Source of the DNA: Candidatus Saccharimonadota bacterium
Lineage (GTDB): Bacteria > Patescibacteriota > Saccharimonadia > Saccharimonadales > Saccharimonadaceae
DNA length: 33,599 nt
Assembly: GCA_017514905.1 (NCBI GenBank)
Contig: JAFWIK010000006.1
Coordinates: 1 to 33,599 of the forward strand
Direction: 5' to 3'
Shown: positions 1-6,693 of the stretch, piece by piece
Layout of the letters: each line of letters opens with the position of its first letter
Position numbering within the stretch: position 1 is the stretch's first letter
Made by a program: the position numbers and the translations under genes
The notes under the pieces: generated by a model
Told to the model about the DNA's origin: nothing
What the model saw: only the letters and a program-made list of their open reading frames with translations
Database searches by the model: none

Positions 1-366
1 TCTAGTAGCTATTGTTGCATTAGTGTTAATGAGATCAGTATTACCTAGTGTACTAGGATTACCTGAATAGCCTATAGCATAGACACTATAGCCATTAGGA
101 TCATTACAGGAAGCTACTATATTAGTAGTGCCTATATTACCTGTGAAGGCAGTGCCTGGTGTGATAGTAGCTGTATGGGAGTTATTGCCAGAACCGGTCA
201 TAGTACAGGCGGCAGAGACGTTGACGGAGGCGTCTGCAGAAGTGTTGGCTGCAGAGACATAAGTATTGGTTAGAATGCAGCCTGATAAAAGTATAATACT
301 AAACAATGCACCAAAAGAAATAATAGACAACTGAACTAAATTAAAGGATTGTCTAGGTATGATCAT
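1..366 (-). CDS. Secreted or lipid-anchored surface protein, 5' part (cut by window edge)
   Basis: The frame is open from an ATG at 364-366 to the left edge, giving 122 residues without a stop; the C-terminal part lies outside the window. The N-terminus has a short charged n-region, then a hydrophobic segment at about residues 11-29, followed by LSGC, which fits a lipobox with Cys30, and slightly later VSAANTSA, which would also suit signal peptidase I. After this comes a Ser/Thr/Asn/Gly-rich beta-type stretch with two cysteines, similar in style to the N-terminal part of the large surface protein at 14167-16671. I infer it is another member of that surface-protein group, probably with a FISUMP-like C-terminus outside the window. 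The exact anchoring mode and function cannot be seen. A -10 box lies only 9 bases upstream of the start. Confidence 0.7.
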   Translation of the reverse strand, partial: MIIPRQSFNLVQLSIISFGALFSIILLSGCILTNTYVSAANTSADASVNVSAACTMTGSGNNSHTATITPGTAFTGNIGTTNIVASCNDPNGYSVYAIGYSGNPSTLGNTDLINTNATIATR

Positions 367-375
367 ATTAAGTAC

Positions 376-381
376 ATTATA
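376..381 (-). promoter_or_regulatory. -10 box of the partial surface-protein gene
   Basis: A perfect TATAAT on the minus strand lies 9 bases before the ATG at 366. The -35 region is poor. The mRNA would start within about 3 bases of the ATG, and no Shine-Dalgarno sequence is visible. Confidence 0.5.
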
Positions 382-496
382 GCATAAACGGATTAGGATA
401 TGACTATAAAGACAACACTAAAATATATTAATTTAACAGGCTCTTGAGCGCTAGCGAAACGTCTGTGGAATTTATACATTTTAGGGATTAATTACT

Positions 497-1273
497 CTAA
501 TCTGCTAGCGTTAAAACTTCATATCCATCCGCTGTTACTAATATAGTATGCTCACAATGACATCCAATTGAACCATCCTTCATCTTTACACTCCAGCCAT
601 CATCCTTATCTACATAGTTCGCTGGTTTTCCTAAACACGACATCGGTTCAATACAAATCGTATCCCCCTCCACTAATTTATACCCTGTTCCTTTCCTACC
701 ATAATTTGGTACTTCCGGTGCTTGATGCATTTCCTTATCTATTCCATGACCGATATAATTCTCAATCACTCCTAAGTGCCCCTTACGTAAAACTTTCTCT
801 ACCGCATGCCCAATATCACCAATGTGTGCTCCCGGTTTCACTTGTTCAATTCCCTCCCATAATGCTGATTCTGTCACCGAAATCATTTTCTTTACGGCTG
901 GCGATCCAGTATCTCCTACCAACATCGTAAACGCTGCATCTACATAGTAGCCTTTATATTTTATTACTTCGTCAAATGAGACTTTGTCTCCTTCTTCCAA
1001 TACTTCGTCTTTTGGTGCCCCATGCACCAACTCATCATTTATCGAAATACAAATTGCTCCCGGAAAATCATCATCTAAATCATCGTAAGCAACTCCTGCA
1101 CCTCGCTTCACAATCTCTTCCCTCACCCAAGTATCAATCTCTTTTCCGGTCATTCCTGGTTTAACATATTCTTTCAAATCCCTCAATAAATTCCCCAAAA
1201 TTTTTCCCCCTTCTCGCATAGCAGTAATTTTCTCTGTAAGTTCCTTCGTCGTACTATTCTCTTTATTCACCAT
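497..1273 (-). CDS. map: Methionine aminopeptidase, type I
   Basis: This enzyme removes the initiator methionine from nascent proteins in the cytoplasm. The pita-bread fold ligands can be placed: Asp in VSFDEVIKYKG and the second Asp 11 residues later in YYVDAAFT, His in YIGHGID, Glu in CIEPMS and Glu in CEHTILV. The length of about 258 residues is normal for the family. I prefer the ATG at 1273, which overlaps the adk stop codon by a few bases and has a GGTGGAG sequence about 13 bases upstream; a GTG at 1294 is the alternative. It follows adk directly, so the two are almost certainly co-transcribed, as in many bacterial ribosomal-protein-linked adk-map pairs. In the helix HQAPEVPNYG the usual metal-site neighbourhood is kept, so it should be active. 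Confidence 0.95.
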   Translation of the reverse strand: MVNKENSTTKELTEKITAMREGGKILGNLLRDLKEYVKPGMTGKEIDTWVREEIVKRGAGVAYDDLDDDFPGAICISINDELVHGAPKDEVLEEGDKVSFDEVIKYKGYYVDAAFTMLVGDTGSPAVKKMISVTESALWEGIEQVKPGAHIGDIGHAVEKVLRKGHLGVIENYIGHGIDKEMHQAPEVPNYGRKGTGYKLVEGDTICIEPMSCLGKPANYVDKDDGWSVKMKDGSIGCHCEHTILVTADGYEVLTLAD

Positions 1274-1856
1274 AACTATGTTCGATTTCTCCACCGTTTA
1301 CATCATCTTTCTGCTTAGTAGCATCCGGATTTAGCTCTTCTACTACCGTCACCAATCTATCAGTAACTGCCTCTATATCGCCCACACCGTCCACTCGCCG
1401 AATCTTAATTCCCTTCGCTTCAAATAGTGGCAAAATTGCATTAATATTCTGTTCGAAAATCTCAAAACGTCGTTCTACGCTAGCCCGCTCTTTATCGTCA
1501 TCTCGTCCTCTTAAAGTCAAACGTTCAATCAATTCTTCTTTTGGCACTTCCAAAATAATTGCTCCATCAATTTTATCCGCCATATTATCGGCGATATATT
1601 TAGCCTGTTCAACGCTTCTTGGATATCCATCCAAAATCACATCAAAGCCTTCTTCTTCATTCTTCTTTATCTCTCGATCCATCAAGCGGATCACATCTTC
1701 ATCTGGTACTAGTTGACCACTTTTAGTTAATTCTTCATATTCGCCTGTTGCTCGAATTACATCTCCCACTGATAACCATCGCCAACCAAAAATCTCAGAC
1801 AACGCTTTCCCCTGAGTACCTTTACCTGAACCTGCTAAACCAAACAATACAATCAT
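1263..1856 (-). CDS. adk: Adenylate kinase, short form
   Basis: It interconverts ATP + AMP and 2 ADP. The P-loop GLAGSGKGTQ is at residues 6-15. The AMP-binding region includes LSVGDVIRA (28-36) and LDGYPRSVEQA, and the LID is short, with LRGRDDDKERASVERRFEIF in place of a long or zinc-binding LID. The C-terminus after about residue 180 is a hydrophilic tail (DATKQKDDVNGGE) that overlaps the map start. A good AAGGAG lies 9 bases before the ATG. The gene has its own extended -10 promoter just downstream of the rpsU terminator, so adk-map forms an operon. An assignment to another nucleoside monophosphate kinase is possible but less likely. Confidence 0.93.
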   Translation of the reverse strand: MIVLFGLAGSGKGTQGKALSEIFGWRWLSVGDVIRATGEYEELTKSGQLVPDEDVIRLMDREIKKNEEEGFDVILDGYPRSVEQAKYIADNMADKIDGAIILEVPKEELIERLTLRGRDDDKERASVERRFEIFEQNINAILPLFEAKGIKIRRVDGVGDIEAVTDRLVTVVEELNPDATKQKDDVNGGEIEHSYGE

Positions 1857-1877
1857 TTTATTTTTCTCCTTTTTTCT

Positions 1878-1883
1878 ATTCTA
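1878..1883 (-). promoter_or_regulatory. Extended -10 promoter of adk-map
   Basis: TGATAGAAT on the minus strand gives an extended -10 (TG-n-TAGAAT) about 22 bases upstream of the adk ATG, directly after the U-tract of the rpsU terminator. The leader is short but includes an AAGGAG. Confidence 0.45.
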
Positions 1884-1892
1884 TCACATTAA

Positions 1893-1921
1893 TGAAAAAA
1901 TCTCCCCCTGTAGGAGAGATT
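1893..1921 (-). terminator. Intrinsic terminator after rpsU
   Basis: On the minus strand AATCTCTCC pairs with GGGGAGATT (one G-U pair) across a short loop, followed by a run of six T. It begins at the rpsU stop codon and precedes the adk promoter. Confidence 0.8.
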
Positions 1922-2138
1922 ATTTCAAGCCCAACTTTATACGTTCGGTCTTTTCAGCTTTGCGTTGTTCACGAATAATTGCCTTTAACCTACGCTCTCT
2001 CTTAGAAATCGGTTTAGAAAAACGCATTTGTGATTTCTTCAAAGGCATCATTCCACTCTGCAAAACTTTTCGGTTAAAACGTCGAATAATGTTTTCGTTC
2101 GCTTCGCCTTGATCTTTTCTTGTAACTTTTATAGCCAT
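1920..2138 (-). CDS. rpsU: Small ribosomal subunit protein bS21
   Basis: This is a 72-residue basic protein with the bS21 signature: VTRKDQGEANENIIRRFNRK near the start, then KKSQMRFSKPISKRERR and a Lys/Arg-rich helical tail ending KLGLK. It binds the 30S head-platform region and takes part in mRNA-anti-Shine-Dalgarno interaction. The ATG at 2138 (MAIKVTRK) fits the family start; a GTG nine bases upstream is an alternative. An extended -10 (TGATATAAT) ends 9 bases before the ATG, so the mRNA is almost leaderless. It lies between tRNA-Asp and adk, with its own terminator. Confidence 0.92.
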   Translation of the reverse strand: MAIKVTRKDQGEANENIIRRFNRKVLQSGMMPLKKSQMRFSKPISKRERRLKAIIREQRKAEKTERIKLGLK

Positions 2139-2147
2139 ATTCTCCAC

Positions 2148-2156
2148 ATTATATCA
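2148..2156 (-). promoter_or_regulatory. Extended -10 promoter of rpsU
   Basis: TGATATAAT on the minus strand, with TATAAT at 2148-2153 and a gap of 9 bases to the ATG at 2138. Initiation about 7 bases downstream leaves a leader of about 3 bases. Confidence 0.6.
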
Positions 2157-2182
2157 CAGATTACCGAATAAATCAATAAAAA

Positions 2183-2259
2183 TGGCGGAACCGACGAGAC
2201 TCGAACTCGCGACCTCTGCCGTGACAGGGCAGCGCTCTAACCAACTGAGCTACGATTCC
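2183..2259 (-). tRNA. tRNA-Asp (anticodon GTC)
   Basis: The minus strand folds into a 77-nt cloverleaf. The acceptor 5' strand GGAATCG pairs with CGGTTCC (one G-U), followed by discriminator G and an encoded CCA. The D arm contains AGCTCAGTTGGTTAGAGC, the anticodon loop is CTGTCAC (GTC), and the T arm contains GTTCGAGTC. It stands alone between the DHH-like gene and rpsU. Confidence 0.97.
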
Positions 2260-2268
2260 ACTCGTTCT

Positions 2269-2297
2269 ATTATACCCTACTAAGCATAAAAACGCAA
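2269..2297 (-). promoter_or_regulatory. Promoter of tRNA-Asp
   Basis: On the minus strand, TTGCGT (2292-2297), a 17-base spacer and a perfect TATAAT (2269-2274) end 9 bases before the first base of the tRNA. Confidence 0.7.
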
Positions 2298-2300
2298 GTT

Positions 2301-4226
2301 CTACATTCCTGGAATCTTGAAGGCAGCTGGATCTACTGCTTGCGGCGCATAAACCTGATCTTGCATCGCTGGTTGTGTACCTAATGGCGTATTTTCATCG
2401 CCCGCTACTGGGGTTGGTTCAACAACTGGTGCAGCCGCTTCTGGTGCGGGAGCATCCATGTCAATCGGTGGTGCTGGTGGTGGTGGCAATACTTCATCTC
2501 CTGGCATCGGCATATAATTAATCTCTGGCACACCATTAATCTCTGGGTTTGTCGGCACCGCTGGCGCTCCTGCCATTGCTGGATTCTCACCTACAACCGG
2601 TTCTTCACTTACTATCGATGCTGTAGGCTCTGAAGTACTTCCTACACTAGCCAAAGCATCTTCTAGCATTTGTCCATATTTTCCAGCTTCTCCATCACCA
2701 ATCAAACCGGCACCTGCCATGTCAGAATCACTTGGTGGTTGAATTATCTTCTCCGGTTTATCGCTCACAAAATCACTACTTGGATTTTCCGTGGTAGTAT
2801 CAGTCCCCACCACTTCGGGTTCGCTGTTATCACCAGATTCAACATTAGATTCAGATTCCGTTTTTGGCTCACTTTTTGCCTCTGTTTCCGCCTTCGCCAC
2901 CATATCTGCATCGTGGCTTGCTTCTTCTTTTACTTCATTTGCCACTTCTGCAACATCAGCCAAAGAATCCGTTCCCTTTGTAGCATCAATCTTCAGTGGT
3001 CCCTTATTAGATTCTTCTGTTATTTCCGCGCCAGCTGCTGCTAGACTAGCCTCAGCCGCCTTCAAATCATCTAATAAAGTCGATTCTTTCTCTGTCACGG
3101 TGCCAGTTACTACTTTAGTCTCATCAACTCCCTCTTCATTACCATGTTCAATGTCCAATTTTGTTGGATCATAGTTTTCATCTTTTGTCTCGCCCGCCAT
3201 TCCTGGTAAACCAAACAATTCATTTTCAATATCAGGTGTTATATTCTTAGAGACCAATTGCTGATTCGCACCAGATTCCATCAGTCGTGAGGCCATCTTC
3301 ATCGTTTCCGGAGTCGTACCAGCGTTCGAAAATCTATTCGTTGCCGCCACTATACCAGTCAAGAATGCCGTAGCTTCTTCCTTGCCAATTTCAACTTTGC
3401 TATTTGCGCTATACAACAATCTAGCAATCATTTCAGATACTGAACTTGCCGACTTATCACTCCATTCAATTTCACCCAACTTGCCTGGGTTGCCCGTTGT
3501 AATATTAATTATTACCGCGTCGTGCATAATTCGACCGTGCTCGCGCAAAGCAGCATCTAGATCTACTCCGTTAGCAACGTCTAATGCTAACACCAAATCC
3601 ACGTTGTAATCACCATATGAAAATTCCAAATCCTCTTCAACAATCTTAGACTTATAAGGTGTAATATAAATCTTTACAAATTCACCGTCCAATTTATATC
3701 TTAGGTGATCCGCTTTCTCTTTATTAAGCGCAATTACAAAATCTTGTAAAGTATCTACTGAATCTTCAAAAGTTTCTTCTGGTTTCAAAAATTCCAATGC
3801 ATTTGGAGTCGCACCAGAATAAATCGCTGTTGCTCTCTTGCCTAACTTATCCAAATACAAAGATAAACCAATTGCCGCCGCCATTTCATCTACTGACGGA
3901 TCAGACGAAAGCGCCACTAATACATTATGTGCTTCACTAATTTTACGTGCTACTTCGGCCGGAGTTTCTGGATCTACTACTGATTGCGTAGTAGCTTTCT
4001 CTGGATTCTCATCTGGAGTCACTGGCGTTACTACTGCATCCGAGACTGGCGCTGAACTAACCGCATCCGGAACAACTGGTTCTGGAATCGGGGCAGTCGC
4101 TGCTTCAGTCGGCGCACTTGGCGCTTCTGGCGCAGTTGTAGTTGACGCGTCATCCGGTGTTACAGTCGGCAAAACCGGAGCTGCTGCGCTCGCTGGATTA
4201 GGCATTGTTGAATTATCGTCAGGCAT
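2301..4226 (-). CDS. DHH-family phosphoesterase-like protein with degenerate catalytic motifs and long low-complexity ends
   Basis: The central part (about residues 95-335) resembles the DHH/NrnA fold. NVLVALSSDPSVDEMAAAIGL sits where motif I (DxDxxAS) is expected, VDLVLALDVANG where motif II is expected, and IINITTGNPGKLGEIEWSD aligns with the segment that usually reads INIDHHxxN, followed by SASSVSEMIARLL and FLTGIVAATNRFSN. The DHH triplet itself is replaced by TTG and the first aspartates are largely missing, so phosphodiesterase activity is doubtful. The N-terminal 90 residues are Ala/Pro/Thr-rich, and the C-terminal 300 residues are acidic and Pro/Ala-rich, ending with a PPPPAPP run, which suggests disorder or a scaffold. 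No signal peptide or membrane segment is seen. AAGGA lies 6 bases before the ATG. Function is unknown; it could be a nucleotide-binding scaffold. Confidence 0.75.
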   Translation of the reverse strand: MPDDNSTMPNPASAAAPVLPTVTPDDASTTTAPEAPSAPTEAATAPIPEPVVPDAVSSAPVSDAVVTPVTPDENPEKATTQSVVDPETPAEVARKISEAHNVLVALSSDPSVDEMAAAIGLSLYLDKLGKRATAIYSGATPNALEFLKPEETFEDSVDTLQDFVIALNKEKADHLRYKLDGEFVKIYITPYKSKIVEEDLEFSYGDYNVDLVLALDVANGVDLDAALREHGRIMHDAVIINITTGNPGKLGEIEWSDKSASSVSEMIARLLYSANSKVEIGKEEATAFLTGIVAATNRFSNAGTTPETMKMASRLMESGANQQLVSKNITPDIENELFGLPGMAGETKDENYDPTKLDIEHGNEEGVDETKVVTGTVTEKESTLLDDLKAAEASLAAAGAEITEESNKGPLKIDATKGTDSLADVAEVANEVKEEASHDADMVAKAETEAKSEPKTESESNVESGDNSEPEVVGTDTTTENPSSDFVSDKPEKIIQPPSDSDMAGAGLIGDGEAGKYGQMLEDALASVGSTSEPTASIVSEEPVVGENPAMAGAPAVPTNPEINGVPEINYMPMPGDEVLPPPPAPPIDMDAPAPEAAAPVVEPTPVAGDENTPLGTQPAMQDQVYAPQAVDPAAFKIPGM

Positions 4227-4245
4227 TTAATTCCTTTCTATTCAA

Positions 4246-4274
4246 ATCTTACCATAAGCCTTTCAAAAATACAA
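4246..4274 (-). promoter_or_regulatory. Promoter of the DHH-like gene
   Basis: On the minus strand, TTGTAT (4269-4274), a 17-base spacer ending in TGG and TAAGAT (4246-4251) form an extended -10 promoter, 19 bases before the ATG. Confidence 0.55.
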
Positions 4275-4285
4275 GTATTTGACCC

Positions 4286-4314
4286 TTTACTTTTTCAGAG
4301 AAAAGAGTTATAAT
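4286..4314 (+). promoter_or_regulatory. Promoter of rpsT
   Basis: TTTACT (4286-4291), a 17-base spacer and TATAAT (4309-4314). The leader is about 33 nt and carries AGGAAG ahead of the start. It is divergent from the promoter of the DHH-like gene. Confidence 0.6.
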
Positions 4315-4353
4315 TATAAGAAGTCAATAATTTTTAATCTATATAGGAAGAAA

Positions 4354-4722
4354 ATGCCGATTATCAAATCTGCCAAAAAGGCTGCTCGTCAAGCCGAAAA
4401 GCGCACCGAGCACAATAAAGGAATTAAGAAAGATATTAAAGCCGCACTTAAGGCTTTCAAAGATAACCCTTCTGCAGAAACTCTGTCCAAGGCTCAATCC
4501 GAATATGACAAAGCTGCTAAGAAGAATTTATTAAAGAAAAACACCGCTTCACGTCGTAAAGCTAAATTGCATCAAATCGCAAAAGATGCTGGCGTTAAGC
4601 TAGGTACCACCAAGAAAACTGCAGCCAAGAAGCCTGCTACCAAGAAATCCGCTGCTAAGAAAACTACCACGAAGAAACCTGCAGCAAAAACGAGCAAATC
4701 AACGTCCAAGGCTGCAGCTTAG
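4354..4722 (+). CDS. rpsT: Small ribosomal subunit protein bS20 with Lys/Ala-rich C-terminal tail
   Basis: The first 85 or so residues match bS20: MPIIKSAKKAARQAEKRTEHN, three helices rich in Lys/Ala, and KNTASRRKAKLHQIAKDAG. It binds 16S rRNA in the small subunit body. The ATG at 4354 has AGGAAG just upstream; an in-frame ATG at 4279 would add about 25 residues unlike the family and overlaps the promoter. The protein is 122 residues, against about 85-90 for typical bS20. The extra C-terminal part is made of KKTAAKKPATKKSAAKK-like repeats resembling histone H1 or other nucleic-acid-binding tails. The last 59 bases overlap the 3' end of holA on the other strand. Confidence 0.93.
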   Translation: MPIIKSAKKAARQAEKRTEHNKGIKKDIKAALKAFKDNPSAETLSKAQSEYDKAAKKNLLKKNTASRRKAKLHQIAKDAGVKLGTTKKTAAKKPATKKSAAKKTTTKKPAAKTSKSTSKAAA

Positions 4723-5272
4723 AGTCCGCTTTTAATTGCATATCTAGTTTAGAGAGTTCCAAAAGAGCTCTCTTTTCTTTTACACCTGGTCGCGCTTGAT
4801 AATCCTTTAGCGCTTGACTTGCTAACAATCCCGCAAACATCATCGGATCCTGTTCATTCTCAATTTTTCTCACCATTTCCACCGCCTTAACCCCATCTCG
4901 TTTCGCAGTCTTATAAATATCAAACACTAATCCCGCATTCACGTCTTTCGGCGGCACAAATTCTCGAAACTCTATTTTATCTTTTAGTTCCTTATATGTA
5001 CTGGAGCGTTTATCAATTTTGCTTTCAAACAATGCTACTTTATGAGGCGTTTCCAAATATTCTGGTATTTTTTCAAACACCGCCTTATTAACACCCAAAT
5101 CACGAATCAAAATAGCTCGCTCATCTACAAGTAATGACCCGCCCAGCATCAAACTCGGCAAATCCGTCGCAACCAAATCTGCTCCTTCTACTATTTCATA
5201 TTCCGAGCCCAAAAACCTGCGTATCTCCGCCTGCGCTCGCACCCTATCTTCGCCATAAAACACTTTAATCAT
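4664..5272 (-). CDS. holA: DNA polymerase III delta subunit, compact form
   Basis: Delta loads the sliding clamp as part of the clamp-loader complex. The N-terminal MIKVFYGEDRVRAQAEIRRF and the C-terminal LLELSKLDMQLKADSKLQPW followed by a hydrophobic helix match HolA ends, and LASQALKDYQARP fits the middle helical domain. At about 203 residues it is much shorter than the usual 330-340, with the linker domains reduced. The ATG at 5272 overlaps the mutM stop; a GTG three bases earlier is possible. It is co-transcribed with mutM. The 3' end overlaps the tail-coding part of rpsT by 59 bases. The assignment rests on the two termini, so confidence is moderate. Confidence 0.72.
   Translation of the reverse strand: MIKVFYGEDRVRAQAEIRRFLGSEYEIVEGADLVATDLPSLMLGGSLLVDERAILIRDLGVNKAVFEKIPEYLETPHKVALFESKIDKRSSTYKELKDKIEFREFVPPKDVNAGLVFDIYKTAKRDGVKAVEMVRKIENEQDPMMFAGLLASQALKDYQARPGVKEKRALLELSKLDMQLKADSKLQPWTLICSFLLQVSSW
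4751..4782 (+). terminator. Intrinsic terminator of rpsT, lying inside holA
   Basis: AGAGAGTT pairs with AGCTCTCT (one G-U) across a 7-base loop and is followed by TTTCTTTTA, 28 bases after the rpsT stop. The sequence is also antisense to holA codons. Confidence 0.7.
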
Positions 5273-6113
5273 CACTTAGCCTCTGACATTGCGGACAAAA
5301 ATGTGTCCCTCGTCCCGCAACTTTAATTTTCTTAATTTCCGTTCCACATCTTTCGCACGGCTGTCCGTCCAGATGATATACCTTTGCAAACAAATCCAAA
5401 TAATTCCCTCGCGAACCATCTGCTTTTACGTAGTTTCGCATAGTAGATCCACCCGATTCAATTGATTTTTCCATCACTTCACAGGCCGCCTTCAACAAGC
5501 CCGAAACTTCGTCTAAGCTCAAACTCCCCGCCTTTCTTGCAGGATGAATCTTTGCTGCGAATAATGCCTCATCTGCATAAATATTCCCCAGCCCACACAG
5601 AATCGTTTGATCTAAAATCACCGCTTTCACTGCTGAATTTTTATGTCTTTGCATCTCATTATATAATTCCGTCGCCTTCATTTCCCAGGGTTCTTTTGCC
5701 AACTTTCGAATAAATGCATCGTCCATTACCTCATTTGTTGGCAACACTTTGATAAACCCAAATTTTCGCTGATCGTTAAAATACAACATCCCCTTATCAA
5801 ACTCAATCACTACTCGTGTCTGTTTATTCGGCAATTCCGCTACAAAATTCTCACTTGGATGCCCTGCCGCATATCTTTCCGCCCCATCATATATTAACTG
5901 TCCCGTCATTCTAAGATGTATCATTAGTGACATATCATTGTCTAAATCAATTATTAATGCCTTACCAAATCTTCTAATATCACGCACTCGACCATAAACT
6001 GGTTTTCCAATAAATGACTTTTCGCATAACACTTTTATTTGCTTAATTTTTGCACCCAAAATAAAGCCTTTAAGGCCTCTTTTTACTGTCTCAACTTCCG
6101 GCAACTCTGGCAT
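5265..6113 (-). CDS. mutM: Formamidopyrimidine-DNA glycosylase
   Basis: This base-excision repair enzyme removes 8-oxoguanine and formamidopyrimidines and cleaves the abasic site. The N-terminal catalytic PELPEVETV is intact (Pro2, Glu3). The beta-sandwich domain has RRFGKALIIDL with the conserved Lys and MIHLRMTGQL; the H2TH domain has CGLGNIYADEALF; the C-terminal zinc finger has CERCG and CPQCQ, with GRGTHFCPQC at the end. The length of 282 residues is normal. The -10 box TAAAAT with upstream TG is 6 bases before the ATG, so the transcript is probably leaderless. holA starts inside its stop codon, so the two are an operon. Confidence 0.96.
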   Translation of the reverse strand: MPELPEVETVKRGLKGFILGAKIKQIKVLCEKSFIGKPVYGRVRDIRRFGKALIIDLDNDMSLMIHLRMTGQLIYDGAERYAAGHPSENFVAELPNKQTRVVIEFDKGMLYFNDQRKFGFIKVLPTNEVMDDAFIRKLAKEPWEMKATELYNEMQRHKNSAVKAVILDQTILCGLGNIYADEALFAAKIHPARKAGSLSLDEVSGLLKAACEVMEKSIESGGSTMRNYVKADGSRGNYLDLFAKVYHLDGQPCERCGTEIKKIKVAGRGTHFCPQCQRLSDD

Positions 6114-6119
6114 ATTTTC

Positions 6120-6128
6120 ATTTTATCA
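6120..6128 (-). promoter_or_regulatory. Extended -10 promoter of mutM-holA
   Basis: TGATAAAAT on the minus strand, with a 6-base gap between the -10 box and the ATG at 6113. Transcription would begin at or next to the first base of the start codon. Confidence 0.6.
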
Positions 6129-6178
6129 TAAAAAACCGAGTTTTCCACCAAAACACTACATATAGCGTAAAAAAGTCC

Positions 6179-6207
6179 TTGACAGCCACTAAATATGGAT
6201 ATACAAT
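6179..6207 (+). promoter_or_regulatory. Strong promoter of the NrdD-like gene
   Basis: A perfect TTGACA (6179-6184), a 17-base spacer and TACAAT (6202-6207). It resembles the sigma-70 consensus closely and leaves a leader of about 40 nt with AAAGG before the start. Confidence 0.85.
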
Positions 6208-6253
6208 AGGTTCCAGGTAATGCTTATAAACTAAACAGAAAGGTCAAAAAACC

Positions 6254-6691
6254 ATGAAGAATATTATCTACCGCAATCCATCTGACGCCGAAAATTTCGA
6301 CATCAAAAGATTCACTAAATCGCTCGCAAAATATGCAAAAATTTCCGAGAAAGAAGCAAAAGAAGCTCTCACGGATTTTGACCACTATGACACTTTACAC
6401 GTTTCTTGCCTTGTAGAAGCTGGCACTAAGCTTCTCGCTCAGAAAGCTGGCCAAGAAGCTGCTGAGGATTATTTCAACGCACATGCCGAATACTTTGATG
6501 AAGGCAAATTCGAACGCTTGCGCCGCATTACCGGTTATCTTGTTGGTACTCTTGACCGCTGGAACGACGCTAAAAAAGCCGAAGAGCATGCCCGCGTCAA
6601 ACACTCCGTCAACTCCTGTGTTGATGACGCCACTCGTTTGGTCGCTCTAGAAACACAGGCTATGGCTCACAACATCGCCTACGCTAGATAG
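6254..6691 (+). CDS. Small protein with NrdD glycyl-radical-like C-terminal region
   Basis: The 145-residue protein has an N-terminal part (about 1-80) that is helical and vaguely like an ATP-cone regulatory domain (FDIKRFTKSLAKYAKI, then LVEAGTKLLAQKAGQEAAEDYF). It then has RLRRITGYLVGTLDRWNDAKKAE followed by HARVKH, which resembles the C-terminal glycyl-radical loop and tail of anaerobic ribonucleotide reductase NrdD (in E. coli a CGYLG segment followed by FNAGKQEE and RRVKH). The Gly in RITGYL would be the radical-site equivalent. No full NrdD or activase NrdG is in the window. It may be a stand-alone spare-part glycyl-radical protein (compare GrcA/YfiD for pyruvate formate-lyase) or a regulator; this is inference from remembered sequence. 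It has a strong consensus promoter and its own terminator, so it is probably highly expressed. It converges with polA. Confidence 0.45.
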   Translation: MKNIIYRNPSDAENFDIKRFTKSLAKYAKISEKEAKEALTDFDHYDTLHVSCLVEAGTKLLAQKAGQEAAEDYFNAHAEYFDEGKFERLRRITGYLVGTLDRWNDAKKAEEHARVKHSVNSCVDDATRLVALETQAMAHNIAYAR

Positions 6692-6693
6692 AA

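Noticed and set aside
568-930. Open frame antisense to map
   Set aside because: It is the mirror of a strongly conserved gene, without start signals or recognisable protein features.
2791-3174. Open frames antisense to the low-complexity C-terminal half of the DHH-like gene
   Set aside because: They arise from biased codon use of the acidic, repetitive coding sequence on the other strand.
4279-4353. Longer rpsT start
   Set aside because: The extra 25 residues overlap the promoter and are unlike bS20; the ATG at 4354 has a Shine-Dalgarno.
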